Positions 9,356 to 16,986 of a DNA stretch of 64,000 nt are shown here, piece after piece. The stretch is taken from NCBI RefSeq assembly GCF_003992135.1, contig NZ_RQVN01000005.1, positions 59,342 to 123,341 of the forward strand. Reading direction: 5' to 3'. The stretch is from Veillonella sp. VA142 (GTDB lineage: Bacteria; Bacillota; Negativicutes; Veillonellales; Veillonellaceae). A program made the position numbers and the translations under genes. Position 1 is the stretch's first letter. Every line of letters begins with the position of its first letter. The notes under the pieces were generated by a model. That model was not told the origin of the DNA and did no database searches. It saw only the letters and a program-made list of their open reading frames with translations.

Positions 9356-11089
9356 TTATGCATTCCATAATTGATAAAACAAACCTTTTTGAGAAAGTAC
9401 TTCCTCTAATCCGCCTTGTTCTACAACTTCACCATCAGATATGACAATAATTTTTGTAGCATCGCGTAAGGTTGATAAACGGTGTGCTATGGCTATGATT
9501 GTTTTTTCACCTTTCATATCTGCAATCGATTGTTGCAGTAATTCTTCTGTGTGACTATCTATATTCGAAGTAGCCTCATCGAATACTAATAATGACTTAT
9601 TTTGTACCAAGGTTCTAGCCAATGACAATAGCTGACGCTGCCCCTGTGAAAGCAAGGATCCTAAGTACCCAACTGGGGTTTTATATCCTGCTTCCAAACG
9701 ACGTATAGAGCTATCCAAATGAGCTCGTTTAACAGCTTCTTTAACCATTTCTTCTGTAATAGAACTATCAAATAAGGAAATATTCTCTTCTACAGAACCT
9801 TTAAATAAATGAGGGTCTTGAAATACATAGCCCATAGATTGGCGTATAATTCTTGGGTCTAACCTACTTAAATCGTGTCCATTAATTCGAATGTATCCTT
9901 TGGTAGGGCGTTCAAAACCAAGTAATAATTGCATCATCGTAGACTTACCGCCACCGGATGGACCTGCTATTCCTAAAAATTCCCCCTCCTGTAAAGACCA
10001 ATTAATATCTTTCAGTACGTAATTTTCTGTTCCATCATAGGAGAAATAGACATGATCAAACTCGATAGAATGGATCGCAGAAAATTCTTTTGGTATTGCA
10101 AGATTCTTTTCTATTTTCTTCGTTTCATTTTCTAACATTGGTAAAATACGTTCTGCTCCTGCTAAAGCAGACTGTAGATTCCCATATTTTTCTGCAATTT
10201 CCTTAATCGGTTCAAAAATGCGATTAATATATTGTAAGAATGCAAATACTGTGCCCGCTTCAGTTATGGAATCAAAATACCCAGTCACAGTAAAAATAGC
10301 AATCAGAGCGACAAAAAATAAACCATCCACAATAGGCCTAAAAATAGCAAATGTTTTTACCTCGAATAAACCTGCTTTTAAAAACTCTCGACTTACCTTA
10401 TCGTAACTTTTTTCCATGATAATTTCACCTACATAGGTTTTAATCATCAAAATAGCATTCAACATTTCCTGCACAGATGCATTGGATGCAGCTACTTTAC
10501 TACGAACACCTCTGAAAGCCTTTCTAGCATATTTACGATAGATAAAAATAACCCCAGTGAAAACAGGTACTAATAATAATATTATGGTAGCCAAAGTAGT
10601 ATCAATGAGAAACATAAACACCAAAATACCAACAATCTGAAAGATACTACTACTTATTTTTACGAGGACCTCTGTATATAAGGTGCGAATCGATTCTGTA
10701 TCGTTGGTAACTCGTGTCACTAGATTTCCTACAGGATATGCTGTAAACTCTCTAGGACTCATAGTTAATATATTTTCAAAGATTTTATTTCTAATATCAT
10801 AGATGATACGTTGTCCAAAACTTTGTAATGCATAGTTTTCTATACCTAGTGCAACCATTCCAAATAAGATTAATCCTATATAGGCTACTGCATAATTCGT
10901 TATGAGGCCCATGTCTTTCGTTGCCACACCTACATCGATAAATTCTTTCATGATGACCGGGCGTATAAGCTGTACACCTAGTACTAAAATCAACATACAA
11001 ATGCCAAGACACAGATAAGCAATGTAAGGTTTGATAAATGTGCATAAATGCAATAGCACATGATAATCTGTTTTTTGTTTAGTTTTCAT
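9356..11089 (-). CDS. ABC exporter half-transporter, subunit with complete ATPase site
   Basis: A 577-aa half-transporter: an exporter-type membrane domain of six helices (about residues 15-310), then an ATPase domain with Walker A GPSGGGKST, signature LSQGQRQ, Walker B LLVFDEAT with the catalytic glutamate, and H-loop IAIAHRLST. Its start overlaps the end of the partner gene by 11 bases. Together they form a heterodimer of the type called MdlA/MdlB, YfiB/YfiC or LmrC/LmrD. Substrates of this group (drugs, lipids, peptides) cannot be predicted from sequence. Confidence 0.92.
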   Translation of the reverse strand: MKTKQKTDYHVLLHLCTFIKPYIAYLCLGICMLILVLGVQLIRPVIMKEFIDVGVATKDMGLITNYAVAYIGLILFGMVALGIENYALQSFGQRIIYDIRNKIFENILTMSPREFTAYPVGNLVTRVTNDTESIRTLYTEVLVKISSSIFQIVGILVFMFLIDTTLATIILLLVPVFTGVIFIYRKYARKAFRGVRSKVAASNASVQEMLNAILMIKTYVGEIIMEKSYDKVSREFLKAGLFEVKTFAIFRPIVDGLFFVALIAIFTVTGYFDSITEAGTVFAFLQYINRIFEPIKEIAEKYGNLQSALAGAERILPMLENETKKIEKNLAIPKEFSAIHSIEFDHVYFSYDGTENYVLKDINWSLQEGEFLGIAGPSGGGKSTMMQLLLGFERPTKGYIRINGHDLSRLDPRIIRQSMGYVFQDPHLFKGSVEENISLFDSSITEEMVKEAVKRAHLDSSIRRLEAGYKTPVGYLGSLLSQGQRQLLSLARTLVQNKSLLVFDEATSNIDSHTEELLQQSIADMKGEKTIIAIAHRLSTLRDATKIIVISDGEVVEQGGLEEVLSQKGLFYQLWNA

Positions 11090-12815
11090 TGCTATCTCCT
11101 TGTTTTTGCAACATCACCAACTCATGATACATACCTTTTTGTTGTAATAATTCTGCATGTGTACCAGATTCAACAATATGACCCTCGTGAAACACATAAA
11201 TACAATCTGCATCTTCTAAAGCCTCTAAGCGTTGGGAAATACATACAATAGTTTGTTCTGCCTTAGATCGCAATGTTTTTAAAATATGATATAAACTATG
11301 AGCATCTAACGCTGAGAAAGCATCATCTAGCAACAGGTAGGGAGCATCCTTGTAGAATGCACGTGCTAAAGAAATCCGCTGGCGTTGTCCTCCCGATACA
11401 TCGGATCCACCCTCTTCTAAGTTGTCATGTTTGCGTGCACCTTCAATGCGTTCCTCTAAATCTCTGAACAACCCCGCTCGTTGAGCCGCCTCTTCGATGG
11501 TTATTCTTGAACCTTCATCACTTGTATAACCAAATTGAATATTATCTCGGATGGATACACTTAGTAAAGAAGGAGTAGATGGTGCATAAGCAATACTGTG
11601 TCGTATTGTACTGAGCGGAATATCTTGAATATCCCTAGAACCGAAATAGATACTATGTTTAGGGGCATGCTGAATATCCAATAATAATTTAAATAAAGTA
11701 GATTTTCCTGAGCCAGGACCACCAACGATACCAATAAAGGATCCTTTCGGAATATGCATAGTTACATCTTCTAAAATTGCTTCCTTACTAGCAGGATAGG
11801 TAAAATTTAACCCTTGAATATGTATATCTTCTAGTGGTAAGCACCCTACTCTTTCTTGTATTTCTTCCTGAGGAAGTTCAAAGAACTCTTCCATCCGTTC
11901 CAATGAAGCAACCCCTTTTTGTAAGACTGTTGTTAAAGATCCAATCGCCATAATAGGGCCAATAACAAGCATGACATATCCATTAAGTGCTACAAATTCT
12001 CCTACTGTTAATTCCCCGTTGATAATTGCTTGTCCACTCACATACATATTAAGAGCATAACAAATAAAAGGTGCCATATATGTCAATGGAGTCAATAAGG
12101 AATCGATACGCACCACATCTAGATTGTTTTCATAGTTTGTTTTGTTCACATTTGTAAACCGTTTCCAACTTGTATGTTCTTTATTAAATGCACGGATTAC
12201 CGCCATACCCAAAAATAGCTCTTGTGTATATTCCGTCACATCACTATAAGAACTTTGTGCTTTCTTTTGACGGATACGCAGATGTTTTGAAAGTTTCAAC
12301 ATACTATATACAATGAATGGCATCGGCAATATAGTTACAACAGCTAACCATAAAGACATCTTTTGAACGAGGATACAAAATGCAATGACCCCAAAAAATA
12401 AGGCATCCACAAATAACATAACTCCTAATCCCAGAGACACACGTAATGAAGTGACATCATTTGTCATGAGTGCCATAACCTTCCCTGGACCATGCTCATC
12501 ATAATAGGACGTAGGAATCCGTAAAGCATGTTGAAATAACTCTCGACGTAAATAAAACTCGAAGTTACGGATAGACCCCAAGAGCATGTGCCGAGAAATG
12601 AATTTTAACACAGTAATAACAATACCTAATAGGACAAATAACCAAACATACTGCCAAATTCCATCTTTTCCAGCATATAATGTATTAATAGCTTCCCCCA
12701 TCCAAGAAGGAACCAATAATAATAATCCATTAATTGTAAGAAGCAAAATGATACCAATGATATATTTATAGGAATGTTCTTTAAAAAAGTATCGGAATAA
12801 GTGAAAACCTTTCAT
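11079..12815 (-). CDS. ABC exporter half-transporter, subunit with degenerate ATPase site
   Basis: A 578-aa partner of the previous gene with the same layout: six-helix membrane domain, then an ATPase domain. Walker A (GGPGSGKST) and signature (VSGGQRQ) are intact. The Walker B reads YLLLDDAFSALD, so the catalytic Glu is Asp, and the H-loop reads CISQRLEAL, so the switch His is Gln. One degenerate site is a known property of heterodimeric exporters, in which one subunit carries the non-hydrolysing site. The gene is first in its operon and divergent from tpx across a 124-base promoter region. Confidence 0.92.
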   Translation of the reverse strand: MKGFHLFRYFFKEHSYKYIIGIILLLTINGLLLLVPSWMGEAINTLYAGKDGIWQYVWLFVLLGIVITVLKFISRHMLLGSIRNFEFYLRRELFQHALRIPTSYYDEHGPGKVMALMTNDVTSLRVSLGLGVMLFVDALFFGVIAFCILVQKMSLWLAVVTILPMPFIVYSMLKLSKHLRIRQKKAQSSYSDVTEYTQELFLGMAVIRAFNKEHTSWKRFTNVNKTNYENNLDVVRIDSLLTPLTYMAPFICYALNMYVSGQAIINGELTVGEFVALNGYVMLVIGPIMAIGSLTTVLQKGVASLERMEEFFELPQEEIQERVGCLPLEDIHIQGLNFTYPASKEAILEDVTMHIPKGSFIGIVGGPGSGKSTLFKLLLDIQHAPKHSIYFGSRDIQDIPLSTIRHSIAYAPSTPSLLSVSIRDNIQFGYTSDEGSRITIEEAAQRAGLFRDLEERIEGARKHDNLEEGGSDVSGGQRQRISLARAFYKDAPYLLLDDAFSALDAHSLYHILKTLRSKAEQTIVCISQRLEALEDADCIYVFHEGHIVESGTHAELLQQKGMYHELVMLQKQGDSNEN

Positions 12816-12862
12816 AAGTGCCTCGATTCTTATTTAGTTTCGATTTTTTTCGATAAAGTTTA

Positions 12863-12892
12863 TTTACTAATTTTATTGTACCATGTTATAAT
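12863..12892 (+). promoter_or_regulatory. predicted tpx promoter
   Basis: TTTACT, an 18-base spacer and a perfect TATAAT (12887-12892) lie 48 bases before the tpx start. The -10 is the left half of a 7-1-7 palindrome. Confidence 0.65.
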
Positions 12893-12904
12893 GTCATTAT
12901 ACAA
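12875..12904 (-). promoter_or_regulatory. predicted promoter of the ABC exporter operon
   Basis: On the minus strand TTGTAT, an 18-base spacer and TACAAT (-10 at 12875-12880, -35 at 12899-12904). The spacer contains most of the palindrome that also overlaps the tpx -10. Read from motif only. Confidence 0.5.
12887..12901. repeat. 7-1-7 palindrome between tpx and the ABC exporter
   Basis: TATAATG, one base, CATTATA: a perfect inverted repeat of 15 bp. Its 7-1-7 geometry and AT-rich sequence resemble the boxes of Fur-family regulators such as PerR, though the bases next to the centre differ from the PerR consensus. It covers the tpx -10 and sits in the spacer of the opposite promoter, so one bound protein could control both. 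Confidence 0.6.
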
Positions 12905-12939
12905 AAGATATTATTCCGCATTTTAAGGAGGAACATACA

Positions 12940-13455
12940 ATGGAAAAACGTACAGGTGTAGTAACATTTGCAGGTAACCCAATCGCTTTATTAGGTAAAG
13001 AAGTAAAAGTAGGTGACAAAGCTCCAGCTTTTACTCTATTAGACAATGGGTTAGGTGAAAAAACATTAGCTGATTATGCTGGTAAAGTAAAAGTTATCTC
13101 CGTAGTGCCATCTTTGGATACTGGCGTATGTGATGCGCAAACTCGTTGGTTCAATCAAAACGTGTCTAAATTAGGAGACAACGTTGTTGTCCTAACCGTA
13201 TCCGTAGATTTACCATTTGCTCAAAAACGTTGGTGCGGAGCTGCTGGTATCGACCAAGTAGAAACTCTATCTGATCACCGCGATCTTTCTTTTGGTGAAA
13301 ACTATGGCTTCGTTCTTGAAGGCTTACGTTTATTATCCCGTGGTATTGTTGTCATCGACAAAGACGACGTAGTTCGTTATGTAGAATACGTACCAGAAGT
13401 AACATCTGCTGTTAACTTCGACGCAGCTGAAGCCGCTACTAAAGCGTTAGTGTAA
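12940..13455 (+). CDS. tpx: thiol peroxidase (Tpx, atypical 2-Cys peroxiredoxin)
   Basis: Reduces hydrogen and alkyl peroxides with thioredoxin-type electron donors. The 171-aa protein has the peroxidatic cysteine in [12 protein letters not shown] (Cys64) and the resolving cysteine in KRWCGAAG (Cys99), spaced as in E. coli Tpx; the Pro/Thr-containing pocket is kept. AAGGAGG precedes the start. It has its own promoter with a peroxide-box-like palindrome and a terminator behind it. For an anaerobe such as Veillonella this is a standard oxygen defence gene. Confidence 0.96.
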   Translation: MEKRTGVVTFAGNPIALLGKEVKVGDKAPAFTLLDNGLGEKTLADYAGKVKVISVVPSLDTGVCDAQTRWFNQNVSKLGDNVVVLTVSVDLPFAQKRWCGAAGIDQVETLSDHRDLSFGENYGFVLEGLRLLSRGIVVIDKDDVVRYVEYVPEVTSAVNFDAAEAATKALV

Positions 13456-13474
13456 TTACTAATAACTGAACAGA

Positions 13475-13510
13475 TAAGGGTGCAGTGATTCGTCACTCCA
13501 TCCTTTTTTT
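13475..13510 (+). terminator. tpx terminator
   Basis: An imperfect stem (AAGGGTGCAGTGA with TCACTCCATCCTT, two mismatches) closed by TTCG and followed by a run of seven T. It may let some transcription through to the next gene. Confidence 0.75.
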
Positions 13511-13525
13511 ATTGGAAAGGTACTT

Positions 13526-13945
13526 ATGAATTATTTTTTACAACAAGTGTCTACATTTTTTCAGTGGGTGCTAAACTTCACTTTATTTTCCATTGGCATT
13601 GTATTAACCGTAGCTGTTTTGAATACAGCATTTTATATCGTGACACTCATACCAGGTTTATTTACAACTGATGTAGCATATATTACATTTTTAGAAGAAA
13701 TTATTAACTTCTTTTTATTTTTTGAGTTTTTATCACTAGTGGTAAAATATTTTAAAAATAATTTCCACTTCCCTCTTCGTTATTTTATCTATATTGGTAT
13801 AACCGCCATTATTCGGTTGATTATAGTGTCTCATGAGTCTGCTATAGATTTATTTTTATGGTCATCAGCTATTTTAACGTTAGTTGTTAGTTTAGTCTTA
13901 GTTGTACGATATGGTAAAGAGCCTAATACTGACGAAAGCTTATAA
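13526..13945 (+). CDS. PsiE-like small membrane protein
   Basis: A 139-aa protein with four hydrophobic segments (about residues 15-45, 55-75, 85-102, 107-127). The middle part, with the order glutamate-rich helix, [14 protein letters not shown], then [20 protein letters not shown], matches the phosphate-starvation-inducible PsiE family, whose function is unknown. AAAGG precedes the ATG. It starts 70 bases after tpx behind a leaky-looking terminator, and ends before a strong bidirectional terminator. Family assignment rests on this pattern alone. Confidence 0.7.
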   Translation: MNYFLQQVSTFFQWVLNFTLFSIGIVLTVAVLNTAFYIVTLIPGLFTTDVAYITFLEEIINFFLFFEFLSLVVKYFKNNFHFPLRYFIYIGITAIIRLIIVSHESAIDLFLWSSAILTLVVSLVLVVRYGKEPNTDESL

Positions 13946-14030
13946 GCTATCTCATTAATTATATTAGGTATAGCATCAATAGCTCTGTTCTCTCGTTAAT
14001 TATATTGACGTTATAGAACCAAAACATACA

Positions 14031-14068
14031 AAAAAGGACTGTTCACGATTTCGTGTTCAGTCCTTTTT
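14031..14068. terminator. strong bidirectional terminator
   Basis: AAAAAGGACTG with inner CACGA pairs with TCGTG and CAGTCCTTTTT, a long stem with A and T flanks, between the convergent ends of the PsiE-like gene and glutamine synthetase. Bases 14069-14194 hold nothing I can identify. Confidence 0.9.
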
Positions 14069-14194
14069 CATAGAAAATTATATGATGCTGCTAGATTCAC
14101 GTAACTCCTCTTTTACAGAGTGGCATATTCGTGGCAACTGTCAAACATTGTGTTACGTATGAGATCCTATTGGATAATACTCTATAGATATCTA

Positions 14195-16090
14195 TTATAG
14201 AATATTACGAGCATATTCTGCATATAACGCTTCTAATTCAAGTACTTTTTCATTCATTTCGACTTGTAATGTAGACGCTGTATCATAGTCACCTTTTGTT
14301 AAAGCATCAGTAATACGTGTAAATAAAGATTTATTTTCTGCATTATCTTTTGCTAGGTAAATGCGCAATGCATTCACTCTATTCCAATTAGCACTATCAA
14401 AGGCATCCGCTGCATCATGGATGGATTGTAAGGAACGTACTAATTGAATATTAGCCGGTACAATACGATTCGCTAATTCTAATTTCCAACGATTCAATAC
14501 ACCAGCCATGAAAGAATCCATCAACTCTTTATCAAATGCTCCGCCTAATGTTAAAGATGCTACTTTATCTGGATTGTTCGTATAGCCTTGGATATTTTCC
14601 CACACAGTAGCAGGTGCTTTACCGAATTTACGATCTCGTTCTTCTGCTGTGAAATCATCAAATACATCAACTTCAGAGCGATATTCACGAGATGCATCTA
14701 AATAATCAGCTGCTTCCCCTTCTTTTTTGGATAATTCTGCCAAAATTTCTTCTGGTGCTTTACCAGATGTGATAACATATTTCATTCCGTCAAATGCAGA
14801 TAAATAAATCAATGCTAAAGCTGTGTAAGTATTTGTATATGGGTTTGGAGAACGTAATTCAAAGCGAGTAGCCATTGGTGTATCTACATCTCGAATTAAT
14901 CCACAAAGGATAGTACGGTTACGACTTGGTAGAGATGGATCTGTACCAAGGGATGTTACGATACAAACAGGTGCTTCGAATCCAGGTTTTAGACGGTTCA
15001 AGGAGTCTGTTGTGGAAGAAATAAATGGATTGATAGCTTCATAGTGTTTCAATAGGCCCATGATAGCACCATAAGCTAATGGACTTGCATGTTCCTTACT
15101 TAAATCAGCTGGTGAGAACAAATTATACACTTTGCCATTTTTCATTTTTACCATCACACCAAAATGTGTATGTTCACCAGAACCTGCTACACCGATGATA
15201 GGTTTCGCATTAAAAGTAACATCTAAGCCATTTTCACGGAATACTTCTCGAACGATGATACGAGCTTGTAACTCATTATCTGCAGTTTGTAATGGGTTAT
15301 TGGTATATTTCCAGTCAATTTCTAATTGTTCTAATACCCAGTCCACATTACCCTCATCATCAAGTTTTGCTTTTACGCCTCCAACTTCTTTGTGGCCCAT
15401 TTCTGCATGTAATCCATATTTATCTAGTAAGGATACTGCTTGTTCTAGAGCTGTACGAACAGAACCATGTGTACGTTGCCAATATTGTTCTTGTAATTTT
15501 TGGGATACAGATAATGCTTTTACATCAACGTTTTTAGATGGTGTTTTTACCCAGAATTCTAACTCAGTGGCGGATGTAAAAATAACGTCAGCGATTTCAT
15601 TAGCATCGATAAACTCCATGCCTTTCACTTGATTCGCTTGTAAAAGTTTCATTAATTCTTCTTTTACAAATTCACAACTACGTTTTAAAATAGAACGAGA
15701 ATCTACATAGCGCTCACAATGCTTCAAGAAGGCTGGAATACGAAGGGTACCTGTTGGTTTACCTGTCTTTTCATCAATATGTTCATAGTTATAATCAACA
15801 AACCAATTCACACTTGGGTCACCCCACATATCTACACGAGCATTATTCAATGTAGCAATATTTGTTAATACAACAGAGGAACCATCTGTTTGTACTGCAC
15901 GACCTTCAAAGAAAGATTCATAATCATCAAAAAATTGCTCCATTGGAATTTTTTCATCTGTATCATTACCTGCCAAATCAACACCGACTAAGGATACAAA
16001 ACGAATTTCTGGATGTTGTTCTAGTAAGGCAAGAACACCTTCTTTACCATATTGACCTGCTGGAATGTAATATAATAATTCTTTGCTCAT
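14195..16090 (-). CDS. glnA: glutamine synthetase, long form (631 aa)
   Basis: ATP-dependent condensation of ammonium and glutamate to glutamine. The 631-aa length exceeds type I (~470) and matches the long clostridial type. Catalytic landmarks are present: GVAGSGEHTHFGVM (metal and substrate His), NRLKPGFEAPVCI and RFELRSPNPYTNTYTALALIYLSAFDGM. A C-terminal helical region (about residues 480-631) is specific to the long forms. I start at ATG 16088-16090, which has AGGAGG upstream; the longer in-frame start falls inside the leader hairpin. It has its own promoter and a terminator-like leader. Confidence 0.93.
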   Translation of the reverse strand: MSKELLYYIPAGQYGKEGVLALLEQHPEIRFVSLVGVDLAGNDTDEKIPMEQFFDDYESFFEGRAVQTDGSSVVLTNIATLNNARVDMWGDPSVNWFVDYNYEHIDEKTGKPTGTLRIPAFLKHCERYVDSRSILKRSCEFVKEELMKLLQANQVKGMEFIDANEIADVIFTSATELEFWVKTPSKNVDVKALSVSQKLQEQYWQRTHGSVRTALEQAVSLLDKYGLHAEMGHKEVGGVKAKLDDEGNVDWVLEQLEIDWKYTNNPLQTADNELQARIIVREVFRENGLDVTFNAKPIIGVAGSGEHTHFGVMVKMKNGKVYNLFSPADLSKEHASPLAYGAIMGLLKHYEAINPFISSTTDSLNRLKPGFEAPVCIVTSLGTDPSLPSRNRTILCGLIRDVDTPMATRFELRSPNPYTNTYTALALIYLSAFDGMKYVITSGKAPEEILAELSKKEGEAADYLDASREYRSEVDVFDDFTAEERDRKFGKAPATVWENIQGYTNNPDKVASLTLGGAFDKELMDSFMAGVLNRWKLELANRIVPANIQLVRSLQSIHDAADAFDSANWNRVNALRIYLAKDNAENKSLFTRITDALTKGDYDTASTLQVEMNEKVLELEALYAEYARNIL

Positions 16091-16112
16091 GATAAACCTC
16101 CTCATAATAAAC

Positions 16113-16148
16113 AAAAAGACTCCAAGAAACAATGTTTCTTAGAGTCCT
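16113..16148 (-). promoter_or_regulatory. terminator-like hairpin in the glutamine synthetase leader
   Basis: On the minus strand GGACTCTAAGAAAC pairs with GTTTCTTGGAGTC and is followed by five T, ending about 22 bases before the start codon. Because the predicted promoter lies upstream of it, the hairpin falls inside the transcript, as expected for attenuation or antitermination. It could also terminate yqeY read-through. Confidence 0.7.
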
Positions 16149-16176
16149 CATTGACTTAGTATTATATTATGTGATT

Positions 16177-16205
16177 ATAGTAACACAATCAATTAAGTCT
16201 GTCAA
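16177..16205 (-). promoter_or_regulatory. predicted glutamine synthetase promoter
   Basis: TTGACA (16200-16205), 17 bases, TACTAT (16177-16182) on the minus strand, just behind the yqeY stop codon. Predicted start of transcription near 16170. Confidence 0.7.
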
Positions 16206-16209
16206 CTTA

Positions 16210-16662
16210 TTAGTTGACTTTAGCAAGTTCTTCTTTGACAATAGCATTGACTAACTTGCCATCTGCACAGCCCTTAGTCTTTGGTATTACCAATGGCATA
16301 AGGTCACCCATCTTAATCGGTGCAGTCAGAGTGGAAATCGCTTCTACCACAATGTGACGAATTTCTTTTTCACTTAATTGGGCAGGCAAATATTTTGCTA
16401 ATACTTCCATCTCAGCTTTTACTTGAGCAACCAAGTCATCACGATGACCTTTCTCAAATTCAGCTAAAGAATCTTGACGAATTTTCATCTCTTTCGCTAA
16501 AATGGCGATAACATCAGAATCTTCTAATTCAATTTTCTTATCGATTTCTGTATTTTTTATGGCGCTATTTACCATGCGAATGACTGAAAGTACAACTTTA
16601 CCCGCTTCGCGAGCTTTCATCGCTTCTTTCATATCTGTTTTAAGCTGATCTTTTAAGGACAT
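16210..16662 (-). CDS. yqeY: GatB/YqeY domain protein
   Basis: A 150-aa helical protein, MSLKDQLKTDMKEAMKARE..., with the family's RMVNSAIKNTEID segment and C-terminal tail domain like that at the end of GatB, where it contacts tRNA. Stand-alone function is not settled. It follows rpsU by 20 bases, an arrangement frequent in Firmicutes, so rpsU-yqeY is an operon. A GTACAACATGT... leader region with GGAGGTAC precedes the ATG. Confidence 0.93.
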   Translation of the reverse strand: MSLKDQLKTDMKEAMKAREAGKVVLSVIRMVNSAIKNTEIDKKIELEDSDVIAILAKEMKIRQDSLAEFEKGHRDDLVAQVKAEMEVLAKYLPAQLSEKEIRHIVVEAISTLTAPIKMGDLMPLVIPKTKGCADGKLVNAIVKEELAKVN

Positions 16663-16682
16663 GTTGTACCTCCAAGATTGAC

Positions 16683-16862
16683 TTACGCTTTGAATTTGCG
16701 TTTTCTTGCTGCTTCAGATTTTTTCTTTCTTTTTACGCTTGGTTTTTCGTAATGTTCGCGTTTGCGTACTTCAGATAAAACACCTGCTTTTTGGCAGGAG
16801 CGTTTAAAACGACGAAGTGCACTTTCAAGCGATTCATTTTTACCGACTTTAATTTCTGACAT
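16683..16862 (-). CDS. rpsU: 30S ribosomal protein S21
   Basis: A 59-aa basic protein that I translated by hand: [20 protein letters not shown] at the start, then [22 protein letters not shown] and a [13 protein letters not shown] tail, the standard S21 pattern. S21 sits on the small subunit near the Shine-Dalgarno helix. A very G-rich ribosome site (GGAGGGGGGG) precedes the ATG by about 7 bases. It is followed by yqeY and has its own consensus promoter. Confidence 0.97.
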   Translation of the reverse strand: MSEIKVGKNESLESALRRFKRSCQKAGVLSEVRKREHYEKPSVKRKKKSEAARKRKFKA

Positions 16863-16925
16863 CTATATCCCCCCCTCCAAAACGTATAATGGAAGTGCAG
16901 GTAATTTATATACGCACATACAGAT

Positions 16926-16954
16926 ATTATAAGCAGTTGACATATATTTGTCAA
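16926..16954 (-). promoter_or_regulatory. rpsU promoter (full consensus)
   Basis: TTGACA (16949-16954), 17 bases, TATAAT (16926-16931) on the minus strand, all twelve bases consensus. The -35 is half of an inverted repeat TTGACA-N6-TGTCAA (16937-16954). Transcript leader is about 60 bases. Confidence 0.88.
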
Positions 16955-16986
16955 GCCTATTCCCCTATAGTTTCTAGGAATTTATC

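Noticed and set aside
15132..15632. Plus-strand open frame of 166 codons
   Set aside because: Antisense shadow of glutamine synthetase, cysteine- and serine-rich.
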